Assembly (NCBI RefSeq): GCF_030463535.1
Contig: NC_132879.1
Location: forward strand, 41,291,970 to 41,355,969
Direction: 5' to 3'
DNA length: 64,000 bases
Source of the DNA: Salminus brasiliensis
Lineage: Eukaryota > Chordata > Actinopteri > Characiformes > Bryconidae
The translations under genes and the position numbers were made by a program. The notes beneath the pieces are model-generated. The model was not told the DNA's origin, made no database searches, and worked only from the letters and a program-made list of their open reading frames with translations. Below are positions 1 through 13,490 of this stretch, piece by piece (the first letter of the stretch is position 1; each line of letters opens with the position of its first letter).

Positions 1-2062
1 GAAGTTTCTGTAGACAGTTTTGGCGCCATACAGAAAAGCGTCTCCATCACTAGTAATGCAGCCATCCACCAAACCTTGTGCATCCAGGAAGGCACACATT
101 GCCTCTGCTTCACCAGCTGCAGCTACCCATGGTATGCCCAGACAGTCTAACATCACGGCACACTGAACAAAAGAGAGTGGTACTTTGAGCTTGAGATTTG
201 GAAGGTGCCCTAGAACGGGAAAACTATATTTACTGTTGCATAATTGAAAGTTGGCTGTTGGATGTAAGTGACACATCTTAAACCACAAGCACAATTGTCT
301 CTTAATTAAATTGAAATAAAACAAATTCCAAAACGCCAAGACTGTTACATAACATCTCACAATTCTCACAATACTCACAATTACACACACAATTTACATA
401 CACTACTGAAACCCCTGTCTTGTCCAGTCCGGTCAAAGCAAAAGGCATATGGCATATGGCCCCTTTTGGCCCAGTGACCAAAGTCACTTTTTAACCAAAC
501 TTCAAATACTAAACATAAACACTCTATTGTATCTTTAGGGGGTTCTAGAGAGTATTTGAACTTATTCTACAACAGTATGGAAGCCTGAACAGTCTTAAAC
601 AAAAAGCCCTGAAGAGGATTGTATCTGTAGGACAGAGGATTATTGGAGTAGCCCTCCATCAAACGGAATCTCTTAAGGGCAGATCTGCAAAGACTAGATA
701 TTTGAGTCTATTCTGTCCCTGTCTCTGTTGCCCATAATGTCAAGAACAAAATATATATAAATCGGTAATATTTATGTGTGTAAGCTCAACATTTGAAATT
801 ACAAGGTATGTATTTTGATACTTTTAGGTGCCTAAAAAGTGAACTGACCTGAGAGAAACAGGCAGAGACAGACATAGCTTGAGAGACAGAGACAGAGTTT
901 ATGTAGTTGTAAAGATAAAACTTTAGCCAAGAAATTAGTGATGATTTAGAAGATTAACTTAGTGGGTGTGGTTTTGGTACAAGTGCACCATTGTCAAAAG
1001 TGGCAACTGAAAACCAAGAAAATACACCTGACAGAAGAGCCAATTAGAGCAGATACAAAATATTGTATGCTCAAGGACCACTAGGGGTCAGGAATACATA
1101 CATTCGTTTCTTGTTTAGTTTACCTCTTGAAGGACAGCCTTAAAGCGCCCCCTGCTTGTGTTTTTGGCTCTTGTGGGTTTGGGACCACTCTTCATTTTAC
1201 TACCACGAAACGCAGTCTCTGTCCTCTTGCTCATAGTCTCTGCTTTGATTTTTGGGGCTTCTCCCTCCATAACGAACACAAGTTTAACCCCCATCCGAAG
1301 AAGAGACGACGCACGGAAAAACAAATTACTGCAAAACAAAAGAAAACAAACAAACAAACAAGTCAGTCAATACATTCTAGCCACTGATTGGCTTACAGAT
1401 AAATGTTGAATATCAGACAGCGGCAAAGATGAACATATAGATTAGAAGTTAGAGATCTGACTGTGCCAATTTTAATAAGGTAAAATAATGACTTCATTAA
1501 AAGACATATAATAATGACTTCAATAAAAGACTTCATTAAATCCCCAAAGGGAAATTAGAGTGCTCCAACTAGGAACCACTAGAAGTCAGGGCAGATTAAA
1601 CTCTATTATTACAGTTTTTATTAGCCGTTTGCTCAGTCACATTTGTGTACTTAATGCATTTTCAAGTAATGCTAACCATGCTTTAAAAACATTGTAAATT
1701 ATGGTATTACAGATACTAACGATCAGTAAATAATTCAAAACTTAGTTTCATACCCCCTTTTTATATATTTTAGCAATATATTCAATTATGCCATTACAAG
1801 TTCATCAGTCAATGCTGTATAAGCATAATAACATGATAAATGTTAACACTTTACCACATCCTCAAATTGGATTTGTCTGTAAAGAACTTTCTTTTTCTTA
1901 CCGTAGATGAGGTTTTGTAACTCTGCCCATCATTGCTTGGACGTGTTGGGCTTCACAGATCCACAAACTTAGATCCACAGCCAGAGTCTTGCCAGTAAGA
2001 CTGTACAATGGTACAGACTCTTGCACTGGACTCAGGATTGACCACAGCTCAGTCACCCCCAT
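1..2062 (-). CDS. gen1: GEN1 Holliday junction 5' flap endonuclease, first three coding exons (partial)
   Basis: Coding exons on the minus strand are 1902-2062 (start codon 2062-2060), 1124-1328 and <1-162; the gene continues beyond the left edge. Junction phases agree (161 nt, then 205 nt, then phase 0). The protein starts MGVTELW, the N-terminal signature of the XPG/FEN1/GEN family. Seen residues match the metal-binding active site: Asp30 in LAVDLSLW, Glu140/Glu142 in GEAEAMC, and Asp161/Asp163 in SDGDAFLYG. These lie in the XPG N and start of the XPG I domains. GEN1 is known to resolve Holliday junctions in the nucleus by symmetric cleavage. The middle exon reads MEGEAPKIKAE and carries a few residues more than my memory of the human protein before the GEAEA motif. 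Only about 176 residues of a protein usually near 900 are present, so the helix-hairpin-helix and chromodomain parts lie outside. The family assignment is secure; GEN1 rather than FEN1 or EXO1 rests on the MGVxxLW start and the LxCLGIPWV context. Confidence 0.94.
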
Positions 2063-2214
2063 GACTGACCAAAAAATAAAAATCACAGAAAAGTAGACTG
2101 TAAACATACAAATATGAACAAACCTCTTAACTGAATTGAAGTGTTTTATTGCCACAGGTCTATAAAATAATGTACCAAGCCAAGTCTGCCTTTCTTGGTG
2201 AAAGAATGGGTGGT

Positions 2215-2640
2215 TCTAAAAATCTCACTGAATTCAAGCATGGTACTGGAATAGAATGCCACCATTGCAACAAGTCAGTTTGTTCCAGCAAAGGGAAATC
2301 TTAATGCTTGGTCATATCAAGACATTTTGGATAATTTTGGTTCCTTTTCTGTTTCAGCATGACGATGCCCCAGTGCACAAAGCATGGTTAGATAAGTTTG
2401 GTCTGAAAGCCTGACTGGTCTGCACAGAGCCTTGATCTCAACCTGAACTAAAATGGAGATTGCACGCCAGGTCCTCTTCTCCAACATCAGTGCCTGACCA
2501 CACAAATGGTCTTCTGGATGAATGGGGCAAAATTTTCACAGATACCCTCCAAAATCTTGCAAAAGAGTCAAAGCTATTATAGCTGTGAAGGAGAGAGAGG
2601 AGCAACACACCCATTCTAGGTGACCAAGCAATCACGGCCA
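2215..2640 (+). pseudogene. decayed Tc1-like transposase fragment
   Basis: Read on the plus strand with frame breaks, 2350-2600 gives the C-terminal half of a Tc1-type transposase: FQHDDAPVHKAW, then an LDEWGKIFTDTLQNLA-like motif, followed by VKEREEQH. In-frame stops interrupt it (for example after KFGLKA). The block before it, around 2215-2340, has the matching Tc1-like noncoding flavour. It lies in the 5' intron of GEN1 and is an inactive fossil. No intact terminal inverted repeats were identified. Confidence 0.75.
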
Positions 2641-2900
2641 TTCATCAGCTTAGACAGTGGAACCAGGGCCTATATTTGCAAAGCTTCTCAGGTAGCAGTG
2701 CTGATTTAGGAACAGATTCTAAGAGGGTTCATGAATATGTGCTCTGGTGTAAACTTTCTGGGACAAGCACCTCAATTTGTCCGTGTTTATAGGTAACGTT
2801 ATACCACACATTGTCACATACCACACAAGCAGGTCTACTTCAGACGTCGAGCAAAGTATAATGATTCATGAACACAGTTGCTAACTAAACGGTTATATGT

Positions 2901-3112
2901 AGGGCTGCAACAACGAATCGATAAAAACGATAATCGATTATATAAAAGCATCGTCAACGAATCATTGTCGATTCATTGTGTTGCACGATTTGTGTTACTT
3001 GTCTTGTCATATCCGCTTACGTTACCTGCGGTGCTTCGTCTACGCTGGAAAAAATAAATAAGAGTGAGTTTAATTAAAGACATGGATTTTTGTTTTATCC
3101 GATTAATCGAAG
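2901..3112. mobile_element. hAT-like non-autonomous element fragment
   Basis: A terminus reading GGGCTGCAACAACGAATCG followed by repeated CGAT/ATCG steps (TCGATTA, ATCGATTCATTG) is typical of a common teleost hAT-like repeat family. The other side ends near 3108 with CCGATTAATCGAAG, where the Tc1-like element begins. The class is recognised from the terminal motif only; no target-site duplication is seen. Confidence 0.45.
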
Positions 3113-4516
<1,404 letters not shown>

Positions 4517-4826
4517 TATGTCAACTTCCGTGCTAAACTAAATACACTTCAACAATATCTTGTTGATCAAAAACATTTAGGGCAAGAGGAAATTTGTGTA
4601 AATTTAACTTGCAGAATTTAAGGCCACACAAATTTTACAAAACAGTGAAGACTCCAGTCTCGCAGATCAATAAAAATAAATCATAAAACAGTGTTATACA
4701 ATACATTTCCTTAAGATCAACAGAACTATAAAGAACTGTACATTTTTCCAAGTAGTTTTTTGTGAGTTAGGGGCCATTGCTAAACAGACATACTGGGAAC
4801 AAACATTAAAACCCAAACAGAAAGTA

Positions 4827-4947
4827 CAATTAAAAAGGCTGTGCATCATTGTTGTCACCTTGCTTAAGTGATGTTTAATGTGTTCAATTAATTAATTGAA
4901 CATCACTTAAGCAAGGTGACAACAATGATGCACAGCCTTTTTAATTG
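4827..4947. repeat. perfect 47-bp inverted repeat (hairpin) with palindromic loop
   Basis: Positions 4827-4873 are exactly the reverse complement of 4901-4947. The 27-nt spacer contains a further 18-nt palindrome (4883-4900, TTCAATTAATTAATTGAA). The structure is followed 15 bp later by a TA microsatellite. A third, short copy of the arm sequence (AAAGGCTGTGCATCAT) appears at about 5467-5482. It could be a fold-back MITE or a replication-generated inverted duplication. No flanking target duplication was recognised. Confidence 0.9.
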
Positions 4948-4958
4948 CCGATGTAATG

Positions 4959-4962
<4 letters not shown>

Positions 4963-5011
<49 letters not shown>
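4963..5011. repeat. (TA)n microsatellite
   Basis: Uninterrupted TA dinucleotide run of about 49 bp next to the hairpin, followed by a T run. Confidence 0.95.
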
Positions 5012-5014
<3 letters not shown>

Positions 5015-5873
5015 TTTTACATTCAATTAAAGATTTTTCATTTTAATAAGATGTGAAGTATCTTATCTAAAATGTTATTTGCAAACGCTATGTGTCTTTT
5101 TACTTTTCTTTTATTTATGAATTTCATTTGCAATTGACCTGATTACACATTGCTTTAACAAAGAATGAATGTGTTTTATTAGTTGGCAGTAATAGCACAC
5201 AACCTTTGGACTTTGGGTGCGATTAACTGCATTAATTCCAAATGGTTCTCTGTTTAGTGACTTTCAGTTAGATACACTATTAACAGTTGATATCAGTGTA
5301 TGTAGTGTTGTATGCAGTCTGATTGACATTCAAAATCGGATGCGAATAATGTCACAAAATCGGTTGTTTAAACAGGATTTAAGGCGTGTGTGTATTACAG
5401 TTCAAATGCTACTAAAATCTAAAATAATAAAAAGCAGATTCTGTACATTACATGACAAATCAAATCAAAGGCTGTGCATCATCACCTAGTGTGAAGGTTG
5501 AACGTCCAAGCTAACTTTATAGCTAGCTAGCTATCGGTAGCAGCAGGGGTTGACTGTAAGGTGCTAAAACATATCGTGGGAGTGTGAAATAAAACAGATT
5601 AGAGCAGAGCTTGGCAGTAGTTTGGCATATATTTAAAATGTGCTCATCCTTGTGTAGACTGATGCATTAAAACCCACCTACCTAGACAGATATCCTACTA
5701 AACGTTTGCTGGCTGGTTTGTTGACAACAGCAATAAGTGGTAACGATCAAACTCGGGACGTCTGCTTAGCTAGTAACGTAGCATAGCTATATGCTATATG
5801 CGCTAAGAAAAACCTTTATAAACGACACTACTGTAGTAAAACCCAACAATATCCATGGATTACAGTTACTTAC

Positions 5874-6040
5874 AATAGACAGGGGTTTAAATGACTAACT
5901 GTTTGAATTTAGCGCTGCAGTTTGTTTCGGCGCCTCTTTCCTGAAGAAAGAGTTCCCCGCATGTGCCCCTAGTGTTGAGGAGGGCAGCCTGTCGCTTTGC
6001 GCTGACTACTGAGCCTTGCGCTGACTGCTTGGTCTCAGTC
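5874..6040 (-). other. candidate 5' untranslated first exon and promoter of GEN1
   Basis: On the minus strand a strong donor (GTAAGTAA) begins at 5873. Upstream of it lies a locally GC-richer stretch of about 170 bp containing a GGCGCC element. The only downstream minus-strand coding start is GEN1 at 2062, so this is most simply its first non-coding exon, with an intron of about 3.8 kb that holds the transposon fossils at 2.2-4.5 kb. Inferred from one splice signal and composition only; the transcription start is not visible. Confidence 0.35.
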
Positions 6041-6675
6041 TGAACGTTAAGTGTATTTTTGGCTTTTGTTGTATTTGTAGTTTTATTATTCTGTGACCAA
6101 ATTTTCTTTTTTTGATTAAAAAAAGGTTTTGTAATGCATGGATCGCTAATTCGGTGATATTTAGAATATGGTATGGCAGGCAGAAAACAAAAGTTTCATC
6201 ATGAACTGGTAAATTGTAAGTTTTTGGGCCGCTTTGCTTCCATCTAACATCCAGCTAACATCTGAATTCTGCCACTTCTGAGAAAAACGTCCAGAATATA
6301 GCTACATTTAGACGTTTATTTTTCAGCACGTTGTTTGTGTATGTAGATGGCCATGGCAAAAATGTTTTAAGGCTGTTGGCAGTATTTGTCATTTATGGAG
6401 TAATAAAAATAAAAACGTTCAAATGTTTGATTTTTGTTCTGCTTGTTTCGGTACTTCAGATTTATGCACATTGGCGCACACTTAAGTCCACAATGTTCCA
6501 TTTGCATATTTAAACATAACATTTCAGAAAACTTGCAATACAAAAAAATAGTTTTTATTGTAAGTAATCAAGTGGGGATGTTTCATTGTGTTGCATTCAT
6601 CTCTGTTAGCTAACCATTTTCACCCTATTTACCTGCAGTGTCTTGCCTTATTATGTAAAATAATTAAGCCTATGT

Positions 6676-6940
6676 CAAGTCAAGTCAGATTTGTTTGTAT
6701 AGCGCTTTTTACAACTGTTGTCGTCACAAAGCAGCTTTACATAATTAGTAATTAATAAAAGACAGAGACAAAGAAGAAATAACATAAGACATGAAGGATC
6801 AAAGACCCCCAGTGAGCAGCCAACGGAGACAGTGGCAAGGAAAAACTCCCTCAGAGCTGGAGGAAGAAACCTTGGGAGGAACCAAGACTCACAAGGGAGA
6901 CCCGTCCTCCTCTGGTCAGAACTATTTAAACATTAATGAT
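6676..6940. repeat. teleost dispersed repeat (class not determined)
   Basis: The block running from TTGTATAGCGCTTTTTACAA to CCTCCTCTGGTCAGAACTAT, with the internal CAAGGAAAAACTCCCT and GAAGAAACCTTGGGAGGAACC motifs, matches a repeat that I recognise as very common in teleost genomes. I cannot assign it to a class without a repeat library. It sits between the inferred GEN1 first exon and OST4. Confidence 0.6.
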
Positions 6941-7149
6941 AAAAATGACCAAAGCAGATACAACAGATAGTTAAGGCTTAACCTCTTTATTTTAAACCCA
7001 TATGGTGACTGCCCAGTGAAATGAAAAGGATCATGTCGGAGTCGTGTTCAGAGGTATATCCGGTAATTCTGCAGTGATTTGAACGCTGCACGGCTGACCT
7101 GCATGATGACGTGTCTCAGGAGTTTCTAGGCTGTTAGCTGATGCTACGC

Positions 7150-7218
7150 TGAGGAGCGTTGCTGGTATTTCTGTCTACAACCCCTGTCAAAAGACTACAA
7201 CCAACGGCGGCATCCAAT
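7150..7218 (+). other. possible 5' untranslated exon of OST4
   Basis: OST4's coding exon opens directly after a splice acceptor (TTTTCTCAG ends at 7864), so a non-coding exon must lie upstream. A plausible donor (GTATGT at 7219) follows a slightly GC-richer stretch near 7150-7218. This is the best of several weak candidates in 7.0-7.7 kb. Confidence 0.2.
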
Positions 7219-7793
7219 GTATGTGGTAATAAATGTGTTTTTGTAGGTAGACTATATAATTATGTGTTGTGACAATAGTGTCTGTACATAGCTAGCTAGC
7301 GATGTTTTGAATATTTAAAAGGTTTTGAAGTAGCTAGCGTTAGCTGTGCAAGCTAAGCTAACCATGGCAGTTTTTGTGTTTTAGCCGATGTCAGTCTAAT
7401 ATGTTGCCATAGCCAGCTACTACAGTCCTACGTGTTTTTAAAAAAAGTATGCTGATTTAGCACATTTATTTTTATATTAGCCTGTTATGAACGGGTCTGT
7501 CTTAAAGGCTAGCTAGCTAGTGCTAGCTTTTTCAGGGTTTTCACGGGCCATGTAGATAGTTGTTCTATTCTCCGTCTATGACCGAAGATTTTTTTTCGTC
7601 TTGTGTTTAGCTAATCAATAACAGTGAATTGGATTATTCCAATTATTCAGGTTCTGACGTCTTTCTGCTTTTAGTCCATGTCGTGAATATATCTAGTAGT
7701 TGTAGATTGGTGCTAGGTCTGTCGACGAGTGCACTCGGATGATGCCTTCCAAACCACAAGACTGGGGCTACATCAGTGGCTAAGCTTTTGTAA

Positions 7794-7979
<186 letters not shown>

Positions 7980-8511
7980 TTTTCCCATGGATGCGACCCA
8001 TAAGGTAATCACTGAAAGAATGGCCTCAGTCCAGTCCTGAGGAAGCTAACTGACACTATATGTCCACATGTTTGTAACCTCCTGACCTCACTCATGCTTA
8101 TGTAGCTGAATGCAATCAACTGCTCACTGCAATGTTTCAAAAAGTAGTAAAAGCTCTGGGCAGTAGAGATTTACTCCAACAAAAGCAGGATATAAGAAAA
8201 TAGCAATAAATTGCTTGATTGAAGTGCCTGAAGATATGGGTGGGTGATATATTATATTACAATATTTAAAGACAATTTCACAATTCGTCATATTTGTCGC
8301 AATATTTTGACATGCAGACAAAATGCATCAGTAGTGGCAGATTCCTAAAAACTGCCCCCATACTCAGTGATTTATATTTTAAATCTGCTGCACTTCATCT
8401 CATTAAACAGCACTGATGACATTCACAATACGCTCAGAAAAGCAAACACAATTGTGTATCACAATTTCAGTTAAGTTTGTGATCGATGTTGAAAAAAATA
8501 TATATATTTAA

Positions 8512-8547
8512 TGTGTGTGTGTGTGTGTATGTATGTATGTGTATGTG

Positions 8548-8603
<56 letters not shown>
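8512..8603. repeat. (TG)n/(TATG)n/(TA)n compound microsatellite
   Basis: A TG run passes through GTAT units into about 50 bp of pure TA. It lies in the inferred OST4 3' UTR intron, about 40 bp before the terminal exon. Confidence 0.95.
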
Positions 8604-8605
<2 letters not shown>

Positions 8606-8646
8606 CTTACACTATTAGAAGTAAAACATTTTTTGTCTTTTTCCAG

Positions 8647-8770
8647 AGGTTCAAGATGTCACAGGGACCACTGGCAGAGGCAGAAGGAGGATGATTGTCT
8701 GTAAATGTTTTTTGTTTGGGTTTTTTTTTTTTTAAGAAAATGTTAATAAATTTGTAATTCTTTGACCCAT
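8647..8770 (+). other. ost4: OST4 3' untranslated terminal exon with poly(A) signal
   Basis: A good acceptor (CTTTTTCCAG ending at 8646) opens a short non-coding segment carrying AATAAA at 8745-8750, followed by a T-rich stretch. With the donor just after the OST4 stop, this gives a three-exon gene like mammalian OST4. The intron (about 8005-8646) holds an AT-rich repeat-like stretch and the long TG/TA microsatellite. Confidence 0.6.
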
Positions 8771-10890
8771 TTTGTGCTTTTGATTTATATTACCACAGTT
8801 ACTTTCAACAACCTACTGAGTGTTGTGTGTACATTTGTAGTGAATTTAGACCGTATTTTAAGGCTTTAATTAATTTATGATCAAGTTAAAACAGATTTAG
8901 TACACTTTTTAAATTGAGCATCTCTGAGCAGGCGTTGTACCGGGTAATACCCATGATCAAGGTGTGTGAAACATGTTCTCATTAAAATAACTGCTATCAA
9001 AGAACAGGATTCTGGAAGGTTATAGCTGCCTAAACCTTAGAAATACATAGGCTTTCCTTGATGAATGCTTGCAACAGTTTTATACTCTTTAACTCTAACC
9101 AACCAGCACCAGAAGAAAATGAAAGCAAGTAATATTTACATTGAAATAATGCTTATTTGTGCTGACAGCATATTTATGTTTTACTTTAATGAGACATAAC
9201 TGTTCAGTACCGCAAAAGCCTGCTGTAGTTTTCCTAGTTCGCCACTTCAGCTCAGTATACCAGTTTAAATCCCTTTTACTCTTTTTTTTTTTTTCTGCCC
9301 CTCCTCAGCATCTCACCATCTTGAATCTAACAAACACATGATAGTGAAAGTTAAGCTTTGATTTGAAAATGGAAGTGATTATAATGCTGGCTGGTACTTC
9401 AACTGACACACCACCTACTTTGACTTGACAGCAAAAAGATGAGACTTGCTGTCATGTTTAGGGCTAATACCTCTCTGTTTAAGGTATAGCAGTTGTTGGA
9501 TTGTCCAAAACATTTTTGTTAAAATTGCCAGAAAACTTTTTTGTTTCTAAATGTAGGAAAACAAATAGCACTTTTATTAGAAATAGCATGTAAAGGCAAG
9601 CCAGAAAACATGTTTTTGAGCATTACATGCATTGCAAAATACTTTACATTTACATGATTTAAACCCAAGTATGTAATGCTGCAGGCTGGAGCACAAGTAG
9701 GTGGGGTCAGTGAGCAGGCCAATCAGATACTACATTTTTGTTGTCAATCACTTTTTATTGAGCCAATCACTAACAGGAGTTGCCTGTCTATTATTTTTGT
9801 ACTGCATCCACTGGCCTTAACAGGTCCTCCAACAGAAAATTTCCAAAAGCAAATTGATTGAAAAGTCAGGAGCCCTGCTGAACATTGGTTTGCTAGGTCT
9901 CCAGTCTAAGTGCTGGCAAATAAGCCCATTGTTCATGCCTAACTCTGGCTCTGTAAATGGGAAACAAAGAAAGTGATGCAAAAGGTTAATCACTTTTTAT
10001 TATCAGTGTAAATTCAGAAAATATTCTGAATACTGTGTGTATGACTGATTTAATGAGACACAAATAGAGAAAGGTTCTAATTGACTGTATAATACTACTG
10101 GTGTGGCCATCTTGGATTTTGAGTTTGTGGATCTTGGTGGAACTGGTTAGTAAGGCTCTCCCATGATCCCGAATAGGAAATCCAACTTGTGGGGGCATTC
10201 CAGTTGAAATTTCCTACTTGGAACTCAATACAACATCCCAGTTCAAATGGAACACAGCATATTTCTTAGTGCATGTGTACTTTTAACCTGAATTGTCTGA
10301 TTTTTCAGCCTGTGCATGCATGAAAGCAGACCATGGTATTGGAAATAAGCAATCAGCATTCAACAGAGCACCTGCAAGATGTTGATAAAACACTTTTGTC
10401 TCGATGTGTAAAAAATGGCTGGTTAAGACTTGAAGGTTTCCATTGTCTGATTACTCAAGTGCATGTTAATGTGAAGATCAGATTACTGACAAAATCTCAT
10501 GTTCTGCATCGAATTATGAAGTGAATGTGAAAGCACTCAGTGACTGTAAAAAGCATGGACATCATGGTTCCGTCCCTCTTCCCTCCTATAGAAACAAAGC
10601 CAAAACCATCCTCTACGTTGTAAAATTTGCATTGTAGAGACATAGAGAGGTGGAGCCAGACATGCCTAATCATTTAGTTAGACCTACTCCCTTCTCAGAC
10701 CGATCATCTCAGAGAGGCTTCATTGAGCTTATAGCACAGTCTAATGGGGCTTCTCTATAGGGCACTTTTATTTTAAAAAGAAAATTCTGTACAACACATC
10801 TAGCTTGGTCCCTGACTATGTTGTTTTAATTTGTAACAATCTCACTGTTCATACTGTAATCTGTAATATGTCATTAGACTGTCTTGGCAG
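8771..10890. other. intergenic stretch, nothing recognised
   Basis: AT-rich DNA between the OST4 3' end and the L2-like LINE. Frames are short and have no family signature, and I see no terminal repeats or RNA gene. Confidence 0.5.
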
Positions 10891-13490
10891 CAAAAGCCAC
10901 AGCAAAAAACTCACTGTTTACTCAGAAAATAACCTTAGCTAGTTTGGATAGACTAGGATCCAAAGGTACCTCTAAGCTTAGATACTACTAAACACACAAA
11001 AATCAACATGGAGACCATAATACTCTACATTTTGCCAAAGTCTTCTCGGAAGAGGTGGGTCTTCAGTCTGCAACTCTGCAGTTCGGGCACCCAGGGGAAG
11101 TTTGTTTTACCACTTCGGTGCCAGGAAAGAAAAAGACTGGACGCTTGTCTTCCGTTGGTATTTAGGGATGATGGGTCAAGCTGAGCCATACTTGAAGCTC
11201 GAAGGGCTCTTGGTACTGAACGTTTTTCTTTTTTTTTACCATTGCCTTCAAGTATGGAGGGGCTGGTCCATTCTTGGCTTTGTAGGCCAGCGTCAGGATT
11301 TTGAATCTGATGTGGGCAGCAGCTACAGGAAGCCAGTGAAGAGAACACAGCAGTGGAGTGACATGGCTGAACTTAGAAATGTTGAAGACGACCCATGCCG
11401 CTGCATTCTGGATTAACTGCAGGGGCCTGATGGTGTGCAAAGGGAGACCAGCCAGAAGGGAGTTACAGTAATCAAGTCTTGAAGTGACAAGAGACTGAAC
11501 AAGCACCTGGGTGGCCTCTCTTGAGAGGTCTTGTACACCAAGGTTTTGTGCTTCTGTAGATGGAGTGACCAGTGAGTTCGCAAAGGAGATGGCAAGATCA
11601 GTGTGAATTCAAGCAGTTCCCGGGATGTACAGCAACTCTGTCTTGCTGGGGTTGAGTTTGAGGTGGTGAACTGCCATCCAAGAAGAGATGTCAGCGAGAC
11701 ATGCTGAAATGCAGGCAGAAACCTGTGTGTGAGAAGATGGGTTGAGTGTGATCAGCGTAGGAGTGGTAAGAGCATCCATGGGAGTTTTACTTTTTCAAGT
11801 GAGCAAGTGTAGAGTGACCAAGCACTGAGCCTTGTGAAACGCCAGTGGAGAGACTAAAAGAAACGAATGTGTCCCCATGCAGAGCCGATGATACCAAGGC
11901 TGGCTAGGACAGACAGAAGGATCTTGTGGTTTGGAGCATGGGGCTTCTCTGTAACTGCGATGAGAGCAGTTTCAGTAGAGTGCACCGCTTTGTAGCCAGA
12001 CTGGTTAGGGTCCTGTAGATTGTTCGGACTAAGAAAGAGACAGTTGGTTATAGGCAGAACGTTTGAGAATCTTTGAGAGGAAAGAGAGATGAGATGCAGT
12101 TATCCAAGCTGTCTAGATTTGGTTTTCTTTAAGATAGGGACAACTCTGGCAGTCTTGAAGGCGGATGGTACATGACCTGAGGATAAAAAGCTGTTAATGA
12201 TAGAAGAGATGAAAGGAAGGAGGGTTGGAGCAATTGTCTGGAATAGTGTGGATGGAACAGGTGGTAAGACTGTTAGAGGTAAGAAGGTCATCTCTGACAA
12301 GAGGAAAAAAGCAACACAGAGGAGAAAGAGGACTGTGTCTAAAGAAAAGTGTAGAGGCAGGTGGGAAGAATTGGTGGATCTTGTCAACCTTTTCTTCAAA
12401 AAAGGAGACAAAATCTTCCTCAGACAGGGTAGTGGAGGAGTAGGTGGATCAGATGCTCAACAGATGCTTCCAGTTTCTTCTTGTAGGATGATGATTTAGC
12501 AGCCGTTACTTTACTCCACTTTCTTTCAGCCATTCTTAGCTCTCTACGATTGTTGTGGAGAACATCCATCAGCCATGGGGAAGGTGGACAAGAACTTGCT
12601 GACCTAGATGAGAAAGGACAGAGAAGGTTGACAGAGGTGAAGATAGATGAGAGGAGAGTGTTTGTAGCAGTTTCTAGTGGAAAAGAGGAGAAGGATTCAA
12701 GATGTGGAAGAGTGCTCAGGACAGTTGAGGCAAGAGATGAGGGGGATTGAAGATTGCGGTAAAGAGTGGAAGAACTTGTGGAAGTAGCGGTTTTAGAGGG
12801 AGCAGAGGAATCACAGCCACATTCAGAGCAGGAATAGGTCTGCTAAAGATTAGGTCCAGAGTGTTCCCTGCTCTGTGTTGGTGCAGACTAGTTGAATGTG
12901 AGATCAAAGGATGACAGCAGTAGGAGAAGCCATGATGACTGAAGTTTCTCTGATGGAAGGTTGAAATCACCAAGCAGAATAAGTGAGGCGTCAACAGGGA
13001 GTCCACTCAGGAGAACATCAGTGAACATCAGTTTATCAGTGAAATTGCCCAATGGACCAGGAGGGCAATAGGGAACAATGATCTGAAATCTAGTGGGAGA
13101 AAAGACAGTAACAACATGGTATTCAAAATAGGAGATGTCAAGATTAGAAAAAAAGAGCGGGATGAAGTGCCACATTGGAGAAAGGAGCCAGCCTGTGCCA
13201 CTGCCCCTGCCTCTCCTTTGTGGACAGTGGGAAAAGGCAAAGGCAGATAACAAGGCAGCTGCAGTTGAAGCAGCTGGAGTTGGAGCAGAAGCAAAGGCTG
13301 AAATGAAATCTGCTTTCTGCACTGCACACGGGTAATTCCAGAGTCCCCCAGTCACCATGGGTATTAGAACAAGATAGGTAGATGAGGTTACTGGAATTTC
13401 GGTGTCTGCATTTCCGTCTGGTGTCAAAAGTGTGGGCAGGAATTGAGAAGCACATTTTAAAATACAATACAAATATGTAGTTCAAATTTG
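10891..13490 (-). mobile_element. L2-type LINE, decayed, nearly complete ORF2 region
   Basis: On the minus strand, 13490 down to about 11025 encodes, with many frameshifts, the ordered parts of an L2-clade LINE protein. The apurinic endonuclease part has LLGDFNLPSEK near 12995-13020 and RAGNTLDLIFSRP near 12840-12880. The early reverse transcriptase part has GHVPSAFKTARVVPILKK near 12130-12185. A later RT motif, LNPSKTELLYIPG, is near 11610-11655, and the C-terminal block SRLDYCNSLLAGLPLHTIRP is near 11415-11485. The 3' noncoding part (10910-11000) is recognisably related to the LINE tail at 52290-52440 but lacks the terminal motif (see findings). The element is dead: no frame longer than about 190 codons survives. 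Confidence 0.88.

Noticed and set aside
5217-5489. 90-codon open frame as a gene
   Set aside because: No family motif, no splice context, AT-rich; the neighbouring repeats suggest mobile-element debris or chance.
12888-13472. 194-codon open frame as a host gene
   Set aside because: Its content (LLGDFNLPSEK etc.) is the endonuclease part of the L2-type LINE.
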